Shown one piece after another: positions 29,307 to 36,245 of a stretch of DNA of 64,000 nt. Position 1 is the first letter of the stretch. Every line of letters begins with the position of its first letter. Origin of the DNA: Bacillota bacterium (GTDB taxonomy: Bacteria > Sysuimicrobiota > Sysuimicrobiia > Sysuimicrobiales > Segetimicrobiaceae); NCBI GenBank assembly GCA_021324975.1, contig JAJPIA010000058.1:1-64000 (forward strand), given 5' to 3'. The notes beneath the pieces were generated by a model. That model did not search any database. It was not told the DNA's origin and saw nothing but the letters and a program-made list of their open reading frames with translations. Made by a program: the position numbers and the translations under genes.

Positions 29307-29983
29307 CGCTCAGCAAGTTTTTGACCTACTGGTCTCTACTGTTTGCGATCCTCACGATCTGGGGCTTCTCCGTTATCGTCGCGCTCCTCACGGCCAAGGA
29401 CGAGCTCCTGGAGGCATCGCGACGGCGCCGCGCCGCGACGCGCGGGCGGCCGGCCATCCTCGACCCCCTCGCGGGTCGGTCCGTGGCGGAGACGCTGACC
29501 AGGCGACCCATGACCGAACCGGAGAAGTGGGTGCTGGCACAGGTGACGCCCGTCGCGGGGCGGCTTGGGATCCACGCCCGCACGATCGTCATCAGGGACG
29601 CGCACGGGCATTTTGTGGTGCACCTGGCCCAGGACAAGCGCCTCGTCACCTACCGTCTCGACAAAGCGTGGGTGACGGACGCGCAGGCGGGCAAGAGCGA
29701 ACAACTCGATCGGATCCGGCAGGCGGTCGAGCAGTACCTTCGCCGGGAATTCCTCGGCGAGACCCCGGCGCCCGCGGCCGCTCCGGCCGCTCAGCCTGGG
29801 ACAGCTGCGGCGGGTACGGCGCCGGGCGCCGCCCCGCAGCCGGCGGGCCCGTCAAGCGCGCCCGGCACGGGCGGAGGCGCACCGAGCCGAGAAGAGCGCA
29901 TCGCCGCCGCCAAGGCGAAGGCCGAGGCGATCAAGGCGCAACGTGCCTCGCAAGAGAGCCCCGGGAAGCCGTCCGGCGGTTGA
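29303..29983 (+). CDS. Membrane-anchored protein with duplicated N-terminal anchor
   Basis: Protein of 226 aa with no family I recognise. N-terminal single transmembrane span (residues 4-29, FLTYWSLLFAILTIWGFSV), then a basic stretch (RRRRAATRGR), a compact domain (about 72-152, containing GRLGIHARTIVIRDAHGHF and YRLDKAWVTDAQ), an Ala/Pro/Gly linker (153-195) and a charged helical tail (SREERIAAAKAKAEAIKAQ). I place the start at ATG 29303, which overlaps the microprotein stop; the span then aligns residue for residue with the microprotein. Predicted topology is one span with the basic side, and so the domain, in the cytoplasm. The pair follows rph-rdgB in the same direction. Confidence 0.72.
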   Translation: MTLSKFLTYWSLLFAILTIWGFSVIVALLTAKDELLEASRRRRAATRGRPAILDPLAGRSVAETLTRRPMTEPEKWVLAQVTPVAGRLGIHARTIVIRDAHGHFVVHLAQDKRLVTYRLDKAWVTDAQAGKSEQLDRIRQAVEQYLRREFLGETPAPAAAPAAQPGTAAAGTAPGAAPQPAGPSSAPGTGGGAPSREERIAAAKAKAEAIKAQRASQESPGKPSGG

Positions 29984-30170
29984 CACTCCCCGCGGCTGAA
30001 GCCGGGGGATTCTCACGTCATTGAGACCGGCTCCCGAGTGGGGAGGCTGATGGTCTCCAAGTGAGCAGCTTAACGTCTCCGCGTGCCCCGCGGCGACGGC
30101 GAGCAGTCGCAGGTCCTCGGTCCGGATGTTGCAGGCGGCGTTCAGGTCGCGATCGAGGTGTCCTACGCCG
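29984..30170 (-). pseudogene. 3' remnant of an IS200/IS605-family tnpB with right end
   Basis: Read on the minus strand, the segment encodes the extreme C-terminus of a TnpB/OrfB protein: GHLDRDLNAACNIRTEDLRL, where DRDLNAA.NIR is the family's last conserved block (RuvC Asp plus zinc-finger tail). It then runs into AVAAGHAET. The DNA ends in the right-end hairpin at 29988-30008 followed by GTGTCAA, a typical end for these elements. Everything upstream of the last about 60 codons is missing and no tnpA or left end is seen. The remnant begins at or just inside the stop codon of ackA, so the deletion boundary lies there. Confidence 0.8.
29988..30008 (-). repeat. Subterminal hairpin of the IS200/IS605 right end
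   Basis: The sequence around CGGCTGAAGCCG forms a CGGC/GCCG stem with a four-base TGAA loop, extended by a CCC/GGG clamp. Such imperfect hairpins mark the ends of IS200/IS605-type elements and the 3' part of TnpB guide RNAs. It sits directly after the stop codon of the upstream membrane protein gene and might now act as part of a terminator, although no T-run follows. Confidence 0.65.
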
Positions 30171-31308
30171 GGCGGGCGCGATGCAAACGCGCCGTTGCCA
30201 GGGCGACCTGCCGGCCCTCGTCGATCCGAACAACGTGAATGGCCACGCGGCTCTGCGGGCGGGAAATCACCGGAGCGTTCACCGCATTGGCCCGCTCGTC
30301 CAGTTGAGCGCCGAGGAACGTCAGGTGGCCGATGATCTCCGCCCGGATCGGCGCGGCATGCTCCCCGATGCCACCGGTGAATAACACCTGCTCACATCCG
30401 CCGAGCGCGGCCGCAAACGCCCCGACCGCCTTCGCCGCACGGTAGCAAAAAACTTCGATCGCGAGCCGCACCGCGGGCTCGCGGCCGCGATCGAGGAGCG
30501 TCTTCATGTCGCCCGATGTGCCGGACAGGCCCAGAAGGCCGCACTCGTGATTGAGCGCCTCTTCCAGCTGCTCCGCGGACCATCCCTCCCGCCGCTGGAG
30601 ATACAACGGGACCGCCGGATCGAGGTCGCCGCACCGGGTTGCCATCATGAGCCCCTCGAGCGGCGTGAGCCCCATCGTGGTGTCCACGCTCCGGCCGTCC
30701 CGGAGCGCCGTGGCCGAGCAGCCGGCCCCCAAATGCAGCAGGACCGCGCGCTCGCGCAGCTCCGCGCCGAGCTGGGCGACCGCGTCCGCGCACGCGAGCC
30801 CGTGGAACCCGTACCGGCGGATCCCCGCTGACCGCCACGCCGCCGGCACGGCATATTCGGCGGCGCGCGCGGGGAGCGTGGCGTGGAACCCGGTGTCAAA
30901 GACCACCGCCTGGCGCAGGCCCGGGCGCGCGCTCCCGAGATGCCGAATGACCCGTAGCGCGGGCGGGACGTGGAGGGGGACGAGCTCCGCGAGCTCGTCC
31001 AGGTCGGCGAGCACCTCGTCGGTGACCCACGCGGGCTCTCGATGGCGCGGTCCCCCGTGCACCATCCGATGCCCGGCGCAGTCCGGCTCCACCCGCCCGA
31101 GGCGTTTCAGCAGCGCGTCCAGCGCAGCGGCGTGGTCCGGGAAGCCCGGGGTTTCCTCCTCGCGGCCGCCGTCCGAGACCGCCGCCCGGGGGGCCCCGAT
31201 ACGGTCGGCCCGCAGGACCGTGACCGGCGTGGTGCCGGGGATGTCCCACAGGTCGATCCGCAACGACGAGGAGCCGACGTTGACGGCAAGGATGCGCGTG
31301 GACGCCAC
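30163..31308 (-). CDS. ackA: Acetate kinase
   Basis: Acetokinase-family enzyme (381 aa) converting acetyl phosphate and ADP to acetate and ATP. N-terminal phosphate-binding motif ILAVNVGSSSLRIDLWDI; the central signature region includes HLGAGCSATALRDGRSVDT and GLTPLEGLMMATRCGDLD; the C-terminal domain has VLFTGGIGEHAAPIRAE. It lies 21 bases downstream of phosphoketolase, which makes its substrate, so the two form an operon. The last few codons and the stop lie at the junction with a tnpB remnant, so the natural C-terminus may have been altered slightly. Length is a little short for the family (about 390-400). Confidence 0.93.
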   Translation of the reverse strand: MASTRILAVNVGSSSLRIDLWDIPGTTPVTVLRADRIGAPRAAVSDGGREEETPGFPDHAAALDALLKRLGRVEPDCAGHRMVHGGPRHREPAWVTDEVLADLDELAELVPLHVPPALRVIRHLGSARPGLRQAVVFDTGFHATLPARAAEYAVPAAWRSAGIRRYGFHGLACADAVAQLGAELRERAVLLHLGAGCSATALRDGRSVDTTMGLTPLEGLMMATRCGDLDPAVPLYLQRREGWSAEQLEEALNHECGLLGLSGTSGDMKTLLDRGREPAVRLAIEVFCYRAAKAVGAFAAALGGCEQVLFTGGIGEHAAPIRAEIIGHLTFLGAQLDERANAVNAPVISRPQSRVAIHVVRIDEGRQVALATARLHRARPA

Positions 31309-31329
31309 GAGCCTCGGCCCGAGCCTAGC

Positions 31330-33723
31330 CTAGTACGGCCATGTCCAGTCCCGCACCTCGGGAAGATCGTCGCCGTGCCGGCGCACGTACTGCCGGTGCT
31401 CCACGAGCTTGTCGCGCAGGAGCTGTTTGAAATGCGCGCCCACCCGCGCCAGCCGGGGCACGCGGTTGACGACGTCGCCGGCGAGGTGGAAGCGGTCGAG
31501 ATCGTTCATCACCGTCATGTCGAACGGGGTGGTCGTCGTGCCTTCCTCCTTGTAGCCGCGAACGTGAAGGTTGGCGTGGTTGGTGCGCCGGTACGTGAGC
31601 CGGTGGATGAGCGACGGGTACCCGTGATACGCGAAGATCACCGGCTTGTCCGTCGTGAACATGGAGTCGAACTCGGCGTCGGGCAATCCGTGCGGGTGTT
31701 CCGTGGATGGTTGGAGCGTCATGAGATCCACCACGTTGACGACGCGAACCTTGAGGTCCGGGAAGTGGCGGCGCAGCAGGTCGACGGCGGCGAGCGTTTC
31801 CAGCGTCGGAACGTCGCCTGCACAGGCCATGACGACGTCCGGCTCGGTGTCTTCGTCGGTGCTGGCCCACGTCCAAATCCCGATGCCGGCCGTGCAATGC
31901 TCGATCGCCGCCTCCATGTCCAGCCACTGCGGCGCAGGTTGCTTGCCGGCCACGATGACATTCACGTAGTGGCGGCTGCGGAGGCAGTGATCCATCACGG
32001 ACAGCAGCGTGTTCGCGTCGGGCGGGAGGTAGACCCGGACGATGTCCGCTTTCTTGTTGGCCACGTGGTCGATGAAACCGGGGTCCTGGTGGCTGAAGCC
32101 GTTGTGGTCCTGCCGCCACACGTGCGACGTGAGCAGGTAGTTGAGCGACGCGATCGGCCGGCGCCACGGGATGTCACGCGTGACCTTGAGCCACTTGGCA
32201 TGCTGGTTGAACATCGAGTCGACGATGTGGATGAACGCCTCGTAGCAGGAGAAGAGCCCGTGCCGTCCGCTGAGGAGATAGCCCTCGAGCCAGCCCTGGC
32301 AGAGGTGCTCGCTCAACACTTCCATGACCCGGCCGTCCGGCGAAAGATGATCGTCGGTGGGGAGGATCGTCGCCGTGAACGTGCGGTCGGTGGCTTCAAA
32401 GACGGCCTCGAGCCGGTTGGATGCCGTCTCATCGGGCCCAAAGAGGCGAAAGGTGCGGGGGTTGTGCTTCATGATGTCGCGCAGGAAGCGGCCCGCGACT
32501 CGGGTGGCCTCGCCCATGACGCGCCCGTGCGCGGAGACTGCGACCGCGTAGTCACGGAAATCTGGCATCGCGAGGTCGCGAAGCAGCGTGCCGCCGTTGG
32601 CGTGGGGATTGGCGCCCATCCGGCGGTCGCCGCGCGGCGCCAACTCCGCAAGCGCCGGCCGTAGGGCTCCCTCGGCGTCAAACAACTCCTCGGGGCGATA
32701 GCCCCGCATCCACTCCTCGAGTATGCGCAGGTGCTGGGGGTTCGACCGGACCTCGGCGAGCGGCACCTGGTGGGCGCGCCACGTGCCTTCGACCGGGAGG
32801 GCGTCCACGACCTTCGGGCCCGTCCATCCCTTCGGGGTACGGAGGACGATCATCGGCCAGACCGGACGCCCGCGGAATCCGTCCGCGCGCGCCGCACGCT
32901 GGATCCCGCGGATGTCCTCGAGGACCGTGTCCAGCGTCGCGGCCATGAGCTGGTGCATCGGCTCCGGCTCATCGCCGTCGACCCAGTAGGGCTGGTACCC
33001 GCAACCGGCGAGCAACGATGCGAGCTCGCCCTCGCCGATCCGCGCAAGCACCGTGGGATTCGCGATCTTGTAGCCATTGAGGTGCAGGATCGGGAGGACC
33101 GCGCCGTCGCGCGCCGGGTTGAGGAACTTGTTGCCGTGCCAGCTGGTGGCGAGCGGCCCTGTTTCGGCCTCGCCATCGCCCACGACGCAGCACACCAGGA
33201 GATCGGGATTGTCGAAGGCTGCCCCGTAGGCGTGGGCGAGCGAGTAGCCGAGCTCTCCGCCCTCGTGGATCGACCCCGGCGTCTCCGGGGCCGCGTGGCT
33301 CGGGATGCCGCCCGGAAACGAGAACTGCGTGAAGAGCCGCCGGAGGCCCTCCGCGTTTTGCGGCACGTGCGGATACAACTCGCTGTAGGTACCCTCGAGA
33401 TACGTGTTCGCGACGAGGCCGGGACCGCCGTGGCCCGGTCCGGCGACGTAGATGGCGTCGAGATCGTGCTTCCTGATGAGCCGGTTGAGATGCACGTAGA
33501 CGAAGTTCAGCCCCGGCGTGGTGCCCCAGTGGCCGAGCAGGCGCGGCTTGATATGCGCCGGCACGAGTGGTTCCCGAAGCAACGGATTGTCGTACAGATA
33601 GATCTGCCCGACGGACAGATAGTTCGCCGCGCGCCAGTAGGCGTCCATGGCGCGCAGCTCCGCTGGGGACAGCGGCGTGCCGGCAGCCCGGCGCAACTCC
33701 GAACCGCTGGTCTCGGTATGCAT
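31330..33723 (-). CDS. xfp: Phosphoketolase (xylulose 5-phosphate/fructose 6-phosphate)
   Basis: TPP-dependent enzyme (797 aa) that splits xylulose 5-phosphate and/or fructose 6-phosphate to acetyl phosphate plus a shorter sugar phosphate. Signature text: [51 protein letters not shown] and the TPP motif [19 protein letters not shown]. The C-terminal half has [17 protein letters not shown] start at ATG 33723 (GAGGA 10 bases upstream), which gives the usual family length. GTG 33834 would add 37 residues of low-complexity, charged sequence. Co-transcribed with ackA, giving a two-step ATP-yielding route to acetate. Confidence 0.94.
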   Translation of the reverse strand: MHTETSGSELRRAAGTPLSPAELRAMDAYWRAANYLSVGQIYLYDNPLLREPLVPAHIKPRLLGHWGTTPGLNFVYVHLNRLIRKHDLDAIYVAGPGHGGPGLVANTYLEGTYSELYPHVPQNAEGLRRLFTQFSFPGGIPSHAAPETPGSIHEGGELGYSLAHAYGAAFDNPDLLVCCVVGDGEAETGPLATSWHGNKFLNPARDGAVLPILHLNGYKIANPTVLARIGEGELASLLAGCGYQPYWVDGDEPEPMHQLMAATLDTVLEDIRGIQRAARADGFRGRPVWPMIVLRTPKGWTGPKVVDALPVEGTWRAHQVPLAEVRSNPQHLRILEEWMRGYRPEELFDAEGALRPALAELAPRGDRRMGANPHANGGTLLRDLAMPDFRDYAVAVSAHGRVMGEATRVAGRFLRDIMKHNPRTFRLFGPDETASNRLEAVFEATDRTFTATILPTDDHLSPDGRVMEVLSEHLCQGWLEGYLLSGRHGLFSCYEAFIHIVDSMFNQHAKWLKVTRDIPWRRPIASLNYLLTSHVWRQDHNGFSHQDPGFIDHVANKKADIVRVYLPPDANTLLSVMDHCLRSRHYVNVIVAGKQPAPQWLDMEAAIEHCTAGIGIWTWASTDEDTEPDVVMACAGDVPTLETLAAVDLLRRHFPDLKVRVVNVVDLMTLQPSTEHPHGLPDAEFDSMFTTDKPVIFAYHGYPSLIHRLTYRRTNHANLHVRGYKEEGTTTTPFDMTVMNDLDRFHLAGDVVNRVPRLARVGAHFKQLLRDKLVEHRQYVRRHGDDLPEVRDWTWPY

Positions 33724-33928
33724 CACGGCAAGGTCCTCGGTGAGGAATTTACGCGCGTAGGCGAGCCGCCGCCCCGCGGCACGCCACCGGCGCTCTTCGC
33801 TCTCCGTCGGTATTTTCCCGCCGTCGGCGGCCACCGGCTGAGCTTTCCGCGGCGCGGTCGGTCGAGCGCCCGTTGCGGCGTGGTCGCGGGTTGCGGCGCC
33901 GGAGAGGAGCCCCGCGGCTTGTTTTCGT

Positions 33929-34765
33929 TTACCTGGTGCATGTGGCGTACGACACCGATGCCGCGGTGCCGCACGCCGCGGTGGCGAGGATGCAGACGAT
34001 GCCCGAAGGTTCCGGGCAGGCTGCCGCCACCGCGCCTCCGGGTGCCGTCCAGCACGCCGCGGCGCACGCCGCCCCGGCCGTTCCAGCCAGCACCGCCGGC
34101 GGTTGTCCTGCTATCGGGGCAAAGGCACCAGCCGATCGGGACTCGTCTCCGAGGATGAGCGACTGGAACACCGCTGCGAACGGCTCGGCGGGCCGCCTTG
34201 CCGCGATTGGCAAGAACGTGTCCAGGTCCGGCGCATCCCACGGACCTCGCATGCTCCAGGCTTCGAAGTCGAAGAGGCCGCGCCAGATCCGCGAGCCACC
34301 CCGTACTTCGACCGCGGCCGTGCCGTTGGTGGGAAGCACTCCTGACCCTACTCCCAGCGTACTCGCGTCCCACCGCAATCGGTAGTTCGTAGACCCGGCC
34401 CGTATGGCGAGCGACGCGGCTCCGAGCGTCCGGGGCACCACCGGGAGGGGGGCGCTTGCCGTCACCGTCGCAAGCGGTGTGCCCCCCTCGAGGATGTCGA
34501 TCGTGGCATGGGCCGCCGTCCCGGCCGCGCTCCTCGTGACGCGGGCGCGGATAATTCCGAGCGGACCAGCGTAGGAAGCCTCCAGCAACTCGCCAAACAT
34601 GCCTGTGCGCACTTCAACGAGCGGCTCCTGGGCCGCGACGGCACCGCATCCGGCCGCGACCGCCCATCCCGCCAGTGCCGTTCCCATCGAAGCCCTGAGA
34701 AACTGGCGTCGGGTGAAGCAGCGGGTCAGCGAGGCTCGGACGCGTGTGCCTCCTAAGCGCAGCAT
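33929..34765 (-). CDS. Tat-exported protein with Cys-rich C-terminal tail
   Basis: Protein of 278 aa, no family recognised with confidence. The N-terminus has a twin-arginine signal ([16 protein letters not shown]) ending near [11 protein letters not shown], which could also be a lipobox. The middle (about 50-225) looks beta-rich: [49 protein letters not shown]. The last about 55 residues are a hydrophobic, Gly/Ala-rich segment with six cysteines ([19 protein letters not shown], then [12 protein letters not shown]). A precursor in which a soluble exported domain leads a Cys-rich hydrophobic C-terminal peptide resembles halocin-C8-like or other bacteriocin precursors, but this is inference from architecture only. 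It is divergent from the toxin-antitoxin operon. Confidence 0.6.
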   Translation of the reverse strand: MLRLGGTRVRASLTRCFTRRQFLRASMGTALAGWAVAAGCGAVAAQEPLVEVRTGMFGELLEASYAGPLGIIRARVTRSAAGTAAHATIDILEGGTPLATVTASAPLPVVPRTLGAASLAIRAGSTNYRLRWDASTLGVGSGVLPTNGTAAVEVRGGSRIWRGLFDFEAWSMRGPWDAPDLDTFLPIAARRPAEPFAAVFQSLILGDESRSAGAFAPIAGQPPAVLAGTAGAACAAACWTAPGGAVAAACPEPSGIVCILATAACGTAASVSYATCTR

Positions 34766-34840
34766 GTTCCAGCACTTCGCCTGACGCAGCAGCGTTCCTC
34801 GGGCTACGAAACTGCAAAGCCGGGGCTCGCGTATGCATCG

Positions 34841-34869
34841 TTGCGTTGAGAGTCATACTAAAGTATGAT
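34841..34869 (+). promoter_or_regulatory. Predicted promoter of the toxin-antitoxin operon
   Basis: TTGCGT (34841-34846) and TATGAT (34864-34869) are good -35 and -10 elements with a 17-base spacer. Transcription would start at about 34876, the A of the antitoxin's ATG, giving a leaderless message. This agrees with the absence of any Shine-Dalgarno sequence there. Confidence 0.55.
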
Positions 34870-34878
34870 TAAAGTATG
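34854..34878. promoter_or_regulatory. Putative antitoxin operator
   Basis: CATACT-AA-AGTATG (34854-34867) is a perfect 6-base inverted repeat, and a third copy of the half-site, AGTATG, lies at 34873-34878 overlapping the start codon. It covers the -10 element. Arrays of short half-sites at this position are typical operators of ribbon-helix-helix antitoxins. Confidence 0.6.
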
Positions 34879-35124
34879 AGAAAAATCACCATAACGCTGG
34901 CCGCAGACCAAGCCGAAGCCATTGAGCGAATTCGCCGGCGACGCCGCGTTCCGCGAAGCAGGGTTATCCAAGAGGCGATCGCTAGCTTCCTCGCGCTAGA
35001 AGGCCTTTCGGCGCAAGTCTCCGCGTACGAAGCGGGATACCGACGCATTCCCGAAGATGCGAGGGAAGGGAGGGCGCTCGCGGCTGCGAGCGCGGCGGTC
35101 TTTGCCATCGAGGACTGGGAGTGA
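34876..35124 (+). CDS. Ribbon-helix-helix antitoxin
   Basis: Small protein (82 aa) with an N-terminal ribbon-helix-helix DNA-binding fold: strand KITITLAADQ, helix EAIERIRRRR, turn and helix SRVIQEAIASFLALEG. The C-terminal half (from YEAGYRRIPEDAREG) is the likely toxin-neutralising segment. It starts at ATG 34876, apparently on a leaderless transcript, and its stop overlaps the toxin start (GTGA). It should bind the repeats over its own promoter. Confidence 0.87.
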   Translation: MRKITITLAADQAEAIERIRRRRRVPRSRVIQEAIASFLALEGLSAQVSAYEAGYRRIPEDAREGRALAAASAAVFAIEDWE

Positions 35125-35435
35125 AACGCGGTGAGGTGTGGTGGGTGCGATTCCCGAATCCGGTTGGGCGCCGGCCGGCGGTGCTGATTTCGCGGAATCA
35201 AGCGTACAGGGTGCGAACTGCCGTTACCGTGGTGCCGCTTACGCAAACTGTGCGGGGCATCCCCGTTGAGGTTCCACTCGGCCCCGCCGACGGTATCCCT
35301 CGGCAGTGTGTCGCCAATGCCGACACGATCGCGACGGTTCCGCGGGATGCGCTCGAAGATTACCTGACAACGCTGGGTTCCGCGAAGGTCGAGGCTCTGG
35401 AACGCGCTATCAAATTTGCGCTTGATCTGGGTTGA
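35121..35435 (+). CDS. MazF/PemK-family endoribonuclease toxin
   Basis: Toxin (104 aa) of the MazF/PemK fold, an mRNA interferase. Family text: KRGEVWWVRFPNPVGRRPAV (the basic loop that contacts RNA), VLISRNQAYR and VVPLTQT (conserved Thr), with the C-terminal helix VEALERAIKFALDLG. GTG start inside the antitoxin stop, so translation is coupled. Length and order (antitoxin first) are standard. Confidence 0.9.
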   Translation: MKRGEVWWVRFPNPVGRRPAVLISRNQAYRVRTAVTVVPLTQTVRGIPVEVPLGPADGIPRQCVANADTIATVPRDALEDYLTTLGSAKVEALERAIKFALDLG

Positions 35436-35451
35436 CGCAAGCAACACACGT

Positions 35452-36045
35452 TTGGAGGCGACGTCCACGAAGGACTGGTTCTCGCACAACTGGATGTATG
35501 GCGGCTTCATCGCGAGTCTATTCCTGTTGGCACTAGCGCCGGTCACCGCGGCACCGGCCGGACTGGCATTCGTGCTCGTCTACCTGCAACTCCCGATCTA
35601 CATGCTGCATCAACTCGAAGAGCATCGCGATGATCGCTTCCGCCGCTGGGTCAACGACGCCATCGCCGGAGGACGAGAGATGCTGTCCACGCCCGCCGTC
35701 ATCGTCATCAACGTCGCGGGCGTGTGGCTAGTGGACGTTGTTGCCCTCTATCTTGCCCACTTCGGTGATGTCGGGCTCGGCTTGATTGCCATCTATCTCA
35801 CGATCGTCAACGCCGCGTTCCACGTTGTGGCCGGAATTGTCCAGCGGCGCTACAATCCTGGCCTGGTCACTGCCGTGTTGTTGTTCGTGCCCTTCGGGGT
35901 CTGGGCGCTGATGGTCGTTTCGGCCATGCCGGGTGTCAGTGGGGCGGACCACGTGATTGGACTTGCGGTCGCAGTTCTCATCCACGCAGCGATCATCGGG
36001 TACGCGAGGTGGCGCGTGGCCGCGCTTGCCAAAGGGGTGGCGTAG
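35452..36045 (+). CDS. HXXEE-domain membrane protein
   Basis: Integral membrane protein (about 197 aa) with the HXXEE signature: MLHQLEEHRDDRFRRW, where the His and two Glu give the family name. About five to six transmembrane segments are visible (for example FIASLFLLALAPV, VIVINVAGVWLVDVVALY and VLIHAAIIGYA). The function of the family is unknown; the charged motif within a membrane protein suggests a metal-binding enzyme. The start is uncertain: I use TTG 35452, but ATG at about 35494 is possible and neither has a clear ribosome binding site. It begins 16 bases after the toxin and may be read through from that promoter. Confidence 0.75.
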   Translation: MEATSTKDWFSHNWMYGGFIASLFLLALAPVTAAPAGLAFVLVYLQLPIYMLHQLEEHRDDRFRRWVNDAIAGGREMLSTPAVIVINVAGVWLVDVVALYLAHFGDVGLGLIAIYLTIVNAAFHVVAGIVQRRYNPGLVTAVLLFVPFGVWALMVVSAMPGVSGADHVIGLAVAVLIHAAIIGYARWRVAALAKGVA

Positions 36046-36245
36046 TCAACGACCGCCGCCTCGATAAGACGCGCGGGTTGCGGGAGCCACCGACAACGTG
36101 CCGCCGGTCCAACCGCAGCACGAAGACAAGCCGACGCTTAGGCTGCGCCTCACGCGCTAGCGTGTGCCGAAGCGCGGAGATGGGGATCCCGTGCCCGGGA
36201 TCGGAGACGGCAACGCAGCGGCCCCGCGCGCCCGGCGGGCCGTCC

